Shown: positions 6,741-14,261 of the stretch, piece after piece | How the letters are laid out: each line of letters opens with the position of its first letter | Numbering within the stretch: the first letter of the stretch is position 1 | Notes under the pieces: model-generated | Database searches by the model: none | What the model saw: only the letters and a program-made list of their open reading frames with translations | Told to the model about the DNA's origin: nothing | Source: Candidatus Coatesiibacteriota bacterium | GTDB lineage: Bacteria; B130-G9 | DNA: 22,411 bases | Reading direction: 5' to 3' | Assembly (NCBI GenBank): GCA_016929465.1 | Contig: JAFGIT010000006.1 | Location: 1 to 22,411, forward strand | Program-made: the position numbers and the translations under genes

Positions 6741-8522
6741 CTAATGCGGGCCGAGTGACGGCACGTCATCCGCAGCGAACTGCAGGTCATATAGGTGCTT
6801 GTAGGCCCCCCCCCGTTCCATTAGCTCAGAATGAGGGCCTCGCTCGATGATCTTGCCGTCCTGGATCACCAATATCATATCCGCGGCACGTATCGTTGAC
6901 AGCCGATGGGCTATGGTGAGGACCGTGCGGTTTTTGACCAGGTTCATAATAGCCTGCTGCACGAGCATCTCTGCGTGCGAGTCGAGAGAGGACGTGGCCT
7001 CATCGAGAATGAGAATCGGCGGACTCTTCAATATCGCTCGGGCAATCGATATCCGCTGCCTCTCCCCTCCGGATAGTCGCGAGCCAGCTTCCTGAATATT
7101 TGTATCATAGCCTTCTGGCATCGACATTATGAAATCATGGGCATTCGCAGCCTTCGCCGCTTCGATGACCTTCTCGTCGGGCAAGTCTGCCCTGCCATAG
7201 GCTATATTCTCCCGGACGGAGGCATTAAACAGGATGACCTCCTGGGTGACGATCCCGATTTGAGACCTGAGCGATGCCTGCGTTACATCCCTTATGTCCG
7301 TGCCATCTATAGTTATTGCGCCCTCTGCCGGATCATAGAATCTCGGCAGCAAGTTCGCGATCGTCGTCTTGCCAGATCCGCTATGCCCGACAAGGGCGAC
7401 ATTGTGACCTTTTTGAATATCGAAGGTCACGTTCTCGAGGACGGGACCGTCTCCGTATGAGAACGAGACATTCTCGAAGGCAAGGCCCTTCGAAATGATG
7501 GGTAGTTCAATGGCATTTGGCGAGTCCTTGATTTTGGGCTCTGTGTCAATGATCTCGAACACTCTCTCGGCGGCCCCGAACGCCTTCTGGATGTTGACAT
7601 TGATCCTGCTGAGCTTCTTCGCTGGTTCATAGACCGCTCCCAGGGCTGCGATGATGGCGCTGAGTTCACCGGGAGTCATGTCACCGTCGATGACCTGATA
7701 TCCGCCAACGACAAATACGAGCGCGCCCAATGAGTAACCCATTAATTGAACGACCGGACTGGAGAGGGAAGTGATACGTGCAGCCCTCATTAAAACGCCG
7801 AAATACTTCATTGCTTGCTTATAGAAACGCTTGACCTCAAAGCCCTCCATGCCGAAGGCCTTGACCACCCTTGCTCCCGCAATCGCCTCGTGCATCAGGG
7901 CTGTAAGGTCAGCTATTTTCATCTGGGCCTGCTTGCTGGTGCGCCTCATTTTCTTGCCGAGGTGCAAGATCGGGATGGCAAACAATGGGAATAGCACGAG
8001 TGCAAGCAGTGAGAACTTCCAGCTCACGAAAAATGCATAGCCCAGAAGACCGATGATTTTGAACACACTCTGAAGAAGGTCCGCAAGGTCCCTCGTAACC
8101 AAATCCCTGACTTTCGAGATGTCGTTGGTGATTCTCGAGATAAGAACTCCTGTCGATTCCCTTTGAAAGAATGCAAGAGATAGCGTGTGAATGTGTTCGT
8201 ACAGCCGGCATCGCATGTCGCGAACGACGCTGTGCCCGACATACGAGATCAAATAAGACGACAAATATGCCATCACGCATGTTAGTGCGCCGAAAGCCAC
8301 GATGATGAGCGATATGGGGACAACAAGCTCCGCTCTCTTCCCCACCAGAACTTCATCCATGAATGGCTTGATGCAGTAAATTACGCCCACGTTAGAGCCG
8401 GCAAGTGCGATCGAGGCCAGGATCGCCACGATAAGCCTGAAAAGGTAAGGCCTCGAAAGGGCGAAGATGCGGCGATACATGGCCTTGTAGTCGCCCTGGA
8501 ATTTTGCTGTCTTGGTGGACAT
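6741..8522 (-). CDS. msbA: MsbA-like ABC exporter (lipid A/multidrug half-transporter)
   Basis: This is a full half-transporter of 593 residues, the usual length for MsbA. An N-terminal domain with about six membrane helices (residues 25-305) is fused to a nucleotide-binding domain (345-593). All ATPase motifs are intact: Walker A GHSGSGKTT (379-387), Q427 in the Q-loop, LSGGE (483-487), Walker B LILDEAT (504-510) and switch histidine H539 in IAHR. MsbA dimers flip lipid A-core across the inner membrane; closely related exporters carry drugs or peptides, so the substrate is an inference. GGGGAG lies 8 nt upstream of the ATG. The gene follows the BtuCD-like pair on the same strand after 146 bp. 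The coding sequence near its 3' end contains nine C on the plus strand (6806-6814), coding for glycines 571-572. Confidence 0.85.
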   Translation of the reverse strand: MSTKTAKFQGDYKAMYRRIFALSRPYLFRLIVAILASIALAGSNVGVIYCIKPFMDEVLVGKRAELVVPISLIIVAFGALTCVMAYLSSYLISYVGHSVVRDMRCRLYEHIHTLSLAFFQRESTGVLISRITNDISKVRDLVTRDLADLLQSVFKIIGLLGYAFFVSWKFSLLALVLFPLFAIPILHLGKKMRRTSKQAQMKIADLTALMHEAIAGARVVKAFGMEGFEVKRFYKQAMKYFGVLMRAARITSLSSPVVQLMGYSLGALVFVVGGYQVIDGDMTPGELSAIIAALGAVYEPAKKLSRINVNIQKAFGAAERVFEIIDTEPKIKDSPNAIELPIISKGLAFENVSFSYGDGPVLENVTFDIQKGHNVALVGHSGSGKTTIANLLPRFYDPAEGAITIDGTDIRDVTQASLRSQIGIVTQEVILFNASVRENIAYGRADLPDEKVIEAAKAANAHDFIMSMPEGYDTNIQEAGSRLSGGERQRISIARAILKSPPILILDEATSSLDSHAEMLVQQAIMNLVKNRTVLTIAHRLSTIRAADMILVIQDGKIIERGPHSELMERGGAYKHLYDLQFAADDVPSLGPH

Positions 8523-8668
8523 TATGATTGCTCCCCGACTGTCATTGCTGTTTCGCGAGTGCTGCTAATCGGATGTGTGTAAAACAGACAGGATGCTGCA
8601 GAAGTTGCGGGTTGAGCGAGGCTTCGGCCCGGATGGGCCTCCCACTGCCACTTTCTGTGCGCAGCAGG

Positions 8669-9508
8669 TCATCTCCGGTGTCTCGAAACGGGAAATACGA
8701 ATGGCGCCCCGGTCGCCGGATTCTCATGTATCGCGACCTCTGCCCGGAAGACGCTCTTGATGTTCTCGACAGATAGAACATCATCCGGCCGGCCAAGGGC
8801 CTCGACCTTTCCTGCCCTCATCAGAAGCAATTTGTCGCAATATTCGGATGCGAGATTCAGGTCATGAAGGACCAATGCGATCGCCATTTTACTATCTCTC
8901 GCAAGTGAAACCAGAACGTCGAATACTGTCACAATGTGGCTGATGTCGAGATGACTAGTCGGCTCATCCAGCAGAAGGACGCTCGGCTCCTGTGCGAGCG
9001 ACATCGCGATCATTACCCGCTGCCTCTCGCCCCCAGAGAGCTCATTGAAGTAACGATCGGCGAGATGAGCAGTGTCGGTCGCCCCCATTGCTCTTCGTGC
9101 GATGTCTTCGTCTTTGGAGCTCTCAGAGCGAAGAAAGGGGAGGTGAGGCAGACGTCCCATCATCACAATCTCGATTGATCTAAAGGGGAAAGTGGCAGGG
9201 GACTGGCTCGGAACGAAACCGAGTATCTTAGCCATTAAGTGAGGCTTGAGATGCCTTATGTCGCCGCCATTCAGATAGAGCCGACCGCTTTCGGGGCGAA
9301 GGAAGCCGCTTAATAGCCGGAGCATCGTCGTCTTTCCGGACCCATTTGGGCCGATTATGCCGAGTATTTCTCCAGCCTCGAGGGCGAGGTCAACTGGCCC
9401 GAGCTCGAATCCCGAATTATGATATGAGAAGCGGACCTTCTCTGCGGCGAGGATGCTCTTCTCGTCCGCGCAACAGCCATGCCCCTTTTCTTCCTGCAGT
9501 GACGGCAT
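8669..9508 (-). CDS. ABC transporter ATPase of the FecE/BtuD (metal-chelate/cobalamin) family
   Basis: This 279-residue cytoplasmic ATPase would power the neighbouring FecCD/BtuC-type permease. Motifs are intact: Walker A GPNGSGKTT (53-61), a Q-loop glutamine at Q102 (VPSQSP), LSGGE (157-161), Walker B LLLDEPTS and switch histidine H215 (LVLHDLN). The segment after the signature (DISHIVTVFDVL) and the Q-loop region are typical of siderophore, haem and cobalamin importers. The start is set at 9508, where ATG shares one base with the permease stop (TGATG). The open frame extends to 9715, but that extension lies inside the permease gene and has no family similarity. Substrate-binding protein and receptor genes are absent nearby, so the ligand cannot be decided. 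Confidence 0.9.
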   Translation of the reverse strand: MPSLQEEKGHGCCADEKSILAAEKVRFSYHNSGFELGPVDLALEAGEILGIIGPNGSGKTTMLRLLSGFLRPESGRLYLNGGDIRHLKPHLMAKILGFVPSQSPATFPFRSIEIVMMGRLPHLPFLRSESSKDEDIARRAMGATDTAHLADRYFNELSGGERQRVMIAMSLAQEPSVLLLDEPTSHLDISHIVTVFDVLVSLARDSKMAIALVLHDLNLASEYCDKLLLMRAGKVEALGRPDDVLSVENIKSVFRAEVAIHENPATGAPFVFPVSRHRR

Positions 9509-10593
9509 CAATCCGACCACACGATCTTGGACCTTCTCTTCAGAAGATAGATGAAGAAAGGAGCCCCCACGAGTGCCGTCACGGCCCCAACCGGAAGCTC
9601 TGCGGGTGAAAGGATCCATCTGCCAAATGTGTCGGCGAATACCACAAGCGCGGCACCGAGAAGGGAAGATGCGGGTAGAACGAACCTGTGGTCCGAACTG
9701 ACAAGCGTTCTGCACAAATGCGGTGCGACAAGTCCCACGAAGCCGACCATTCCAGTGGCAGAAACCGCAGAGCCAATGATGACTGCACAGATTATGAATA
9801 TCAGACGCTTGCTTGCAGAGACATCAACGCCGAGAGACACTGCGGTCTCATCGCCAAGGGTCATCGCGTTCATTCTCCTCGCGAAGAAAGCCAGCGAGAT
9901 GGTCCCGGCCAACATTAGTGCGATTGGGATGATGAGCCACTCTCCCGTGCTCTCGAGATCGCCCATTAGCCACAAAAGAAGCGAATGAACGCCACTCGGC
10001 CTGGCCGCCGTGTAGATCATCATCATCGCGGCAGAGAGGAACGAATTGAGTATCACACCGCAGAGAATCAGCGTGTGGGGATTCATGTTCCCCCGGATGA
10101 TGGACATTCGATAAATGAAGACCGTGGCAAGCATCGCCCCCAGAAAAGCAATCAGCGGCAAGCTGGCCCCGGAGAGAAAGCGAATCGAGATGCCGAAAAT
10201 GATGACCAGCGATGCGCCCAGCGCGGCCCCGCCGGATATCCCGATGATAAAGGGATCAGCGAGCGGATTGCGCAGGATGCATTGAAAGGCCGTACCGACC
10301 GCACCGAGAGAACTGCCGACAACAAGCCCCATCACTGCACGGGGAATCCGTATTTTGAGCACTATAAGCTCGTGCGCCGAGCTCCACGTTTGGGCCCAGC
10401 TGCTGATCCCAAGACTGGACAATATGATTCCGAGAACCTCGCTCAAGGCAATATGTACGGACCCGACGGAGCATCCGAGCATGAACGCGATCAGCGTGAG
10501 GAGAGCGAGACCAATGAACCACGCAGACCAAATCGCTCTCCGCCTTTGCAGATAGCTGGGACGCTCGATTGGAGGCTTATCTGATATATTCAT
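9508..10593 (-). CDS. FecCD/BtuC-family ABC transporter permease
   Basis: This inner-membrane permease of 361 residues, the typical length for the family, has about ten hydrophobic segments. Family hallmarks are visible: the GTAFQ...RNPLADPFIIGISGGAA block, GFVGLVAPHLCR in the second half, and the C-terminal ELPVGAVTALVGAPFFIYLL. Such permeases dimerise and with a FecE/BtuD ATPase import iron-siderophores, haem or cobalamin. The stop shares one base with the ATPase start, so the two are translationally coupled. The ATG at 10593 has only a poor Shine-Dalgarno. A doubtful small frame upstream overlaps its first 17 bases. I looked for a cobalamin riboswitch or an iron-box-like palindrome upstream and saw none, so the choice of ligand stays open. 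Confidence 0.92.
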   Translation of the reverse strand: MNISDKPPIERPSYLQRRRAIWSAWFIGLALLTLIAFMLGCSVGSVHIALSEVLGIILSSLGISSWAQTWSSAHELIVLKIRIPRAVMGLVVGSSLGAVGTAFQCILRNPLADPFIIGISGGAALGASLVIIFGISIRFLSGASLPLIAFLGAMLATVFIYRMSIIRGNMNPHTLILCGVILNSFLSAAMMMIYTAARPSGVHSLLLWLMGDLESTGEWLIIPIALMLAGTISLAFFARRMNAMTLGDETAVSLGVDVSASKRLIFIICAVIIGSAVSATGMVGFVGLVAPHLCRTLVSSDHRFVLPASSLLGAALVVFADTFGRWILSPAELPVGAVTALVGAPFFIYLLKRRSKIVWSD

Positions 10594-10864
10594 CGAGACA
10601 ATTCATCGCAAAAAAAACATAGCTGCCAATTCCCACTGAGATCAAAGCCAGTGCCTGCTGCAATTTGATGTTAGGATTCAACCTGCGACTTAGGTTACTC
10701 AATTGACATTGTTGATACAACAGCATAGGCTGTATGGGTTTTGTGTATTGATCGTGGTGATTAGGGCTGCGCTCGATCCTCGGACTTGTATAAATAAGCG
10801 TCCGTCGGAGATTGCTGGATCTTGCACCTCTGGTTCGCCATTTGCTCATTAGTTCGATTCTCAT
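10577..10864 (-). CDS. doubtful small ORF upstream of the permease
   Basis: This 95-codon frame overlaps the permease start by 17 bp. Its product would be strongly basic in the first 50 residues, with one hydrophobic stretch near the end (ALALISVGIGSYVFFAMN) that could be a membrane segment. AAGAGG lies only 3 nt before the ATG, which is too close for a good site. No family is recognised. It fills most of a 436-bp gap and sits in front of a transporter operon, so it could be a small membrane protein. It could equally be untranslated leader; the region contains short inverted repeats and an A8 tract (10610-10617). Low confidence. Confidence 0.22.
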   Translation of the reverse strand: MRIELMSKWRTRGARSSNLRRTLIYTSPRIERSPNHHDQYTKPIQPMLLYQQCQLSNLSRRLNPNIKLQQALALISVGIGSYVFFAMNCLDEYIR

Positions 10865-10871
10865 TTACCTC

Positions 10872-10899
10872 TTGACTAAGAATATCGGCCGGTTATTAT
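10872..10899 (+). promoter_or_regulatory. predicted sigma70-type promoter of the FG-GAP gene
   Basis: TTGACT at 10872-10877 and TATTAT at 10894-10899 each match five of six consensus bases and are 16 nt apart. Transcription from about 10906 would give a leader of about 125 nt before the ATG at 11030. This is one of the best hexamer pairs seen in the window. Confidence 0.5.
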
Positions 10900-11029
10900 G
10901 GCCGCGAATGATAATTGACCATTTAACATAAACCGTGCATGTGTAAGTCCGAACTAACTGCCCAAATCACCATTGGGCACAAAGGAAAAAAGAACACTAA
11001 CAACTTGTGAAGGGAGGAAAGCAGTCGAG

Positions 11030-13063
11030 ATGAGGAGAAGCTTAATACTATGCCTCACAGCGCTGTTTGTCCTGGCTGGAATGGCTTTTGGCCAGGATTA
11101 TGAAGAGGTTTTCACGACGGACTGGATTGCCGCTGACCAGGATGGCGATGGCAATCCTGACCTGAAGAACATCTTCATGTCATTTTTGACGGATTTCAAC
11201 GGAGACGGGAAGCTTGACTTCAGCGTAGCCAAGAGCAGTGACATCTATTACACCGATTGGTCATCCGCGGATATTGACTTCTATGGGTCGAGTTACACCC
11301 CTATTTGGTCACTAAACGACATCAGCGTCGCGCCGCTCTATATGACCTATGCTGACATGGATGGCGATGGAAACATCGAGCTCGTCTTTACTGGGCGAGA
11401 TGCAGAAAACACTCAAGATACTTCCGAGATGATCAGATCGTTGGTCGAGGTCTATGAGTTTGGCTCATCCGACCTGGAATGGGACCTCGAGACAGATGAG
11501 GGAGTTCAGGTCATTGGGTTGACAGGTCCTTCGATGATAATCGATGACGACGATGTTCCGGATTTGTTCGTCTCCGGCGACACATTCTGGTCCTTCGACA
11601 CCTATGTATATAGGTCAAACGCCGCAGATACTTATGAGGTCCTCTGGCAGTCTCAGGGTGCCGAGCAGACGAGAACCGTCGATGAAATGGACTATGATTT
11701 CGATGGCGACTATGAGTTCCTTCAGTGCGACTATGATCAGCAAGGATGCGAGCTGAAGCTCTATGATTATGATCCTGCTGGGGACCGCATGGTTCGGGAT
11801 AATATCTGGTATAGAGAAGACGCTCTGTCTCTTCCCTCTCAGTGCTTGGACCTGAACGGAGACGGATCCACCGAGATTCTGCTTCGTTGCTGGGATGGAT
11901 TCAGAGGTGGTTACAATCTCTCCCTGATTAATGGCGACACCGAGGAGGAATTCTTCTCCTATGGTGAAGACCTGACAAGTCAGGCCCGCGCAGCCGGCGC
12001 AGTTTTCTGGAATGACGGCTTTGGCAGTCACGACCTCGATATGGACGGCAATCCTGACCTGCTCTATTACACCGTTGAGTATGACGATGATGGGTACGTC
12101 TCAGAGGGTGCCTGCTATGTTGTGGAGTATGAAGGCGGATCGTTCGTAGAGCGTTTCGCATGGGATCCCGATCCCGAAATCAACGCAATTCAGGTGTATG
12201 ACCTGGATGGCGATGGTGTGAGAGAAATCTGCATTTACACCTTCCACAGCACGACAACGAGCTACACGAACAGCATCTTCGTATTCGATCCGATGAACAA
12301 CTATCAGGAGAAGTTCTCGATCGATCATAGCAATGTCCAGCCAATTCCTTACTACGCCCCTGTTCTGCACAACGGCGTTGACCTGGATGGTGACGGACAT
12401 GGCGAGATCATGTTGCGTATCTATGAGCGTGTCTCCGAGACGACGAACCGCCAGTCGATTGAGATCTATGACGGTGCCACTGGCGAGCTCGATTGGGTAA
12501 AGGAATACAGCATCGGGACGAATGCAGTCCCCGAAGAGCCGAGAGCCGAGACCGAGTATGCGGGCTATACTTACCTGTCGTCAGACTTCAACGGCAATGG
12601 CAAGATCGAGTTTGCTATTGGCGAGCACCAATTCGAGGATGAAGAGCTGCTTGCATCGAGATTCACTATCTATGAGTTTGGTGGAGAGACTCCCCCTGTC
12701 ATAGAGATCAACGTAGAGGTTGACAAGTCCGCTTATCAGGCAGGCGACCTCATCCAACCGAAGATCGGTGGCAAGAACACAGGCTCGACCCAGATAGTAG
12801 ATGTCTATATCGCATTCGTTTACCAAGGTGCGATCTACTGCGCCCCGACTTGGGCCGCTGGCGTCACCCCGTGGATTTCGAACTTCGAATTCCCAGGTGG
12901 ATTCGAGCTCGAACCATCAGTATTCTTTGATGCTTTCAGCCTCCCTTGCGACACTCCTCCGATCAATGTGGCCGGTGAGTATTGGTTCGCAGGCGCGCTG
13001 ACACCGCCGGGAGTGTTCGAGTTCCTCAGCCTTGACTACGCGGTATTCAACTTCGGATCATAG
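11030..13063 (+). CDS. secreted FG-GAP/VCBS-repeat beta-propeller protein with a C-terminal accessory domain
   Basis: This 677-residue protein starts with a clear signal peptide (MRRSLILCLTALFVLAGMAFG, likely cleavage before Q22). From residue 36 to about 545 it carries around ten Ca-binding loops of the form D-x-(D/N)-G-(D/N)-G-x-x-(D/E), for example DQDGDGNPD, DFNGDGKLD, DMDGDGNIE and DLDGDGVRE. They are spaced as in FG-GAP/VCBS beta-propellers and integrin-like folds. Residues 555-677 form a separate beta-rich domain with PWISNFEFP and GALTPPGVFEFLS, homologous to residues 27-148 of the beta-helix protein at 15800. The start at 11030 is supported by GGAGG 12 nt upstream and by the signal peptide; the frame is open from 10973, but that extension is unlikely. 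A promoter precedes it and a strong terminator follows, so it is probably monocistronic. It is likely surface-exposed or extracellular; ligand unknown. Confidence 0.88.
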   Translation: MRRSLILCLTALFVLAGMAFGQDYEEVFTTDWIAADQDGDGNPDLKNIFMSFLTDFNGDGKLDFSVAKSSDIYYTDWSSADIDFYGSSYTPIWSLNDISVAPLYMTYADMDGDGNIELVFTGRDAENTQDTSEMIRSLVEVYEFGSSDLEWDLETDEGVQVIGLTGPSMIIDDDDVPDLFVSGDTFWSFDTYVYRSNAADTYEVLWQSQGAEQTRTVDEMDYDFDGDYEFLQCDYDQQGCELKLYDYDPAGDRMVRDNIWYREDALSLPSQCLDLNGDGSTEILLRCWDGFRGGYNLSLINGDTEEEFFSYGEDLTSQARAAGAVFWNDGFGSHDLDMDGNPDLLYYTVEYDDDGYVSEGACYVVEYEGGSFVERFAWDPDPEINAIQVYDLDGDGVREICIYTFHSTTTSYTNSIFVFDPMNNYQEKFSIDHSNVQPIPYYAPVLHNGVDLDGDGHGEIMLRIYERVSETTNRQSIEIYDGATGELDWVKEYSIGTNAVPEEPRAETEYAGYTYLSSDFNGNGKIEFAIGEHQFEDEELLASRFTIYEFGGETPPVIEINVEVDKSAYQAGDLIQPKIGGKNTGSTQIVDVYIAFVYQGAIYCAPTWAAGVTPWISNFEFPGGFELEPSVFFDAFSLPCDTPPINVAGEYWFAGALTPPGVFEFLSLDYAVFNFGS

Positions 13064-13115
13064 GCTGATTGATCTGAACTGCTTATGCGAATTCAAGCAT
13101 AGCAATATAGAAGAC

Positions 13116-13160
13116 AAAGAGGCGCCTCCCTTACGAGGGTTGGCGCCTCTTTTCTTTTTT
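13116..13160 (+). terminator. strong Rho-independent terminator after the FG-GAP gene
   Basis: An 11-bp stem (AAAGAGGCGCC at 13116-13126 with GGCGCCTCTTT at 13142-13152) encloses a second small stem CCCT/AGGG with a TACG loop. A T-rich tract interrupted by one C follows at 13150-13160. It lies 52 bp after the FG-GAP stop codon and only 25 bp before the next ATG. Confidence 0.9.
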
Positions 13161-13185
13161 CCCGCGATTCAATAGCCTACCTACC

Positions 13186-14259
13186 ATGAAATGTATCTTC
13201 TGGGTTGACGGCAGTGCGCAGATTGGCCTCGGGCACATCTATCGGGCAAAAACGCTCGCAGATGCCTTGCGGCACAGATTCAATGCGCACTGCTCAATCG
13301 CCACCGGTGCAGACAGCGGCTCATTGTCACCCGGGAGAATGAGCTTCGAGAGATTGCATGAAATCCCCGCAGGGGGAGATATCCGACGAACATTTGGGGC
13401 GGTTTTAGCTCTGCTGCAGAAGGCAGGGGCTGACCTCTTGATAATCGATAAGCCCAAGTACCCGCCAGAGCTTTTCAGCGAGCTGCAGCGAGCTCGAGAG
13501 GGCCGAATGGCTCCGGCAATCGCCGCATTTGACGCGGCATATATGCCAACAGGATGCGTCGATGTCATTATCGATGCGAACAGGGATGAATCGGAAGCAC
13601 GACGATTCAAAAATTCTGGGACGCTCGCGCTTTTCGGACCGGCATACGCGGCGCTGGCCACGGAATTCGCCGATTCAAGAGGACAACTAACACTGAAAGA
13701 CAATCTTGAGAGAATCACCATATCGATGGGCGGCAGCGATCCCAATTTCATAAGCCTGATGGCATACGATGCCGCGAAGATGATGCAGCATATCGAGATA
13801 AACATAGTCATGGGAGCGGCTGCCCCAGAGACGTACATTCAGGAATTATCCAGCGTGGTCGATAAATCGAGAGCGACCATCTATCGCAATTTGAGCCGCC
13901 CGGAGCTCGCTCATCTATTCTCCAATTCTGATGGCTGCATAGTCGCGGGGGGCGTCACGATGCTCGAGGCGGCGGCCGTTGGGTTACCACTAATCGTCAT
14001 TTCACAGAATCCTCCCCAGCTGGAGAACGCGAGGATTCTCGAGACGAGAGGCGCAATTGTGAACGCCGGCCTTTTCTCGCGAATCTCAACGCAGGATATA
14101 CTCTCGATCCTGTTGAAGTGGGAACGAGAGCCAGCGCTCCGACATGACCTCTCCAGGAAGGCCATTAATGCTGTCGATGGCCTAGGCATCGACAGGATAT
14201 GCTCAGCACTTCAGGAAGCAGTCGCCACGAGGCAATCAAAGGGCCCACCCCAGGGATGA
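13186..14259 (+). CDS. PseG/SpsG-like sugar-nucleotide hydrolase (GT28-fold)
   Basis: This 357-residue protein resembles PseG, the hydrolase that removes UDP from UDP-2,4-diacetamido-2,4,6-trideoxy-altropyranose in pseudaminic acid synthesis. The N-terminal motif D8-GSAQIGLGH17-IYR matches the PseG signature, and H17 corresponds to the catalytic histidine. Further matches are DLLIID near 85, DVIIDANRD near 125, FGPAYAAL, the ISMGGSDPN loop opening the C-terminal half, and GGVTMLEAAAVGLPLIVI for nucleotide binding. At 357 residues it is longer than Campylobacter PseG. No other pseudaminic or legionaminic acid genes (PseB, C, F, H, I) are in the window, so the real substrate may differ. The ATG at 13186 has no visible Shine-Dalgarno. 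Its stop lies 2 bp before the preferred rimO start, so the two are likely co-translated. Family is fairly sure, substrate is not. Confidence 0.8.
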   Translation: MKCIFWVDGSAQIGLGHIYRAKTLADALRHRFNAHCSIATGADSGSLSPGRMSFERLHEIPAGGDIRRTFGAVLALLQKAGADLLIIDKPKYPPELFSELQRAREGRMAPAIAAFDAAYMPTGCVDVIIDANRDESEARRFKNSGTLALFGPAYAALATEFADSRGQLTLKDNLERITISMGGSDPNFISLMAYDAAKMMQHIEINIVMGAAAPETYIQELSSVVDKSRATIYRNLSRPELAHLFSNSDGCIVAGGVTMLEAAAVGLPLIVISQNPPQLENARILETRGAIVNAGLFSRISTQDILSILLKWEREPALRHDLSRKAINAVDGLGIDRICSALQEAVATRQSKGPPQG

Positions 14260-14261
14260 TG

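Noticed and set aside
9509-9715. N-terminal extension of the FecE/BtuD-like ATPase
   Set aside because: Falls inside the permease coding sequence, has no family similarity, and the TGATG overlap at 9506-9510 gives a normal coupled start.
9985-10584. 199-codon plus-strand open frame
   Set aside because: Lies wholly antisense to the permease gene; product is rich in Arg, Asp, Asn and Pro with no family features and no ribosome site.
10594-10864. Cobalamin riboswitch upstream of the BtuCD-like genes
   Set aside because: A GCCACTG-type B12 box and its surrounding conserved arrangement were not found on the minus strand; a CACTG/CAGTG 5-bp repeat is not enough.
13239-13838. 199-codon minus-strand open frame
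   Set aside because: Antisense to the PseG-like gene, which has clear family motifs on the plus strand.
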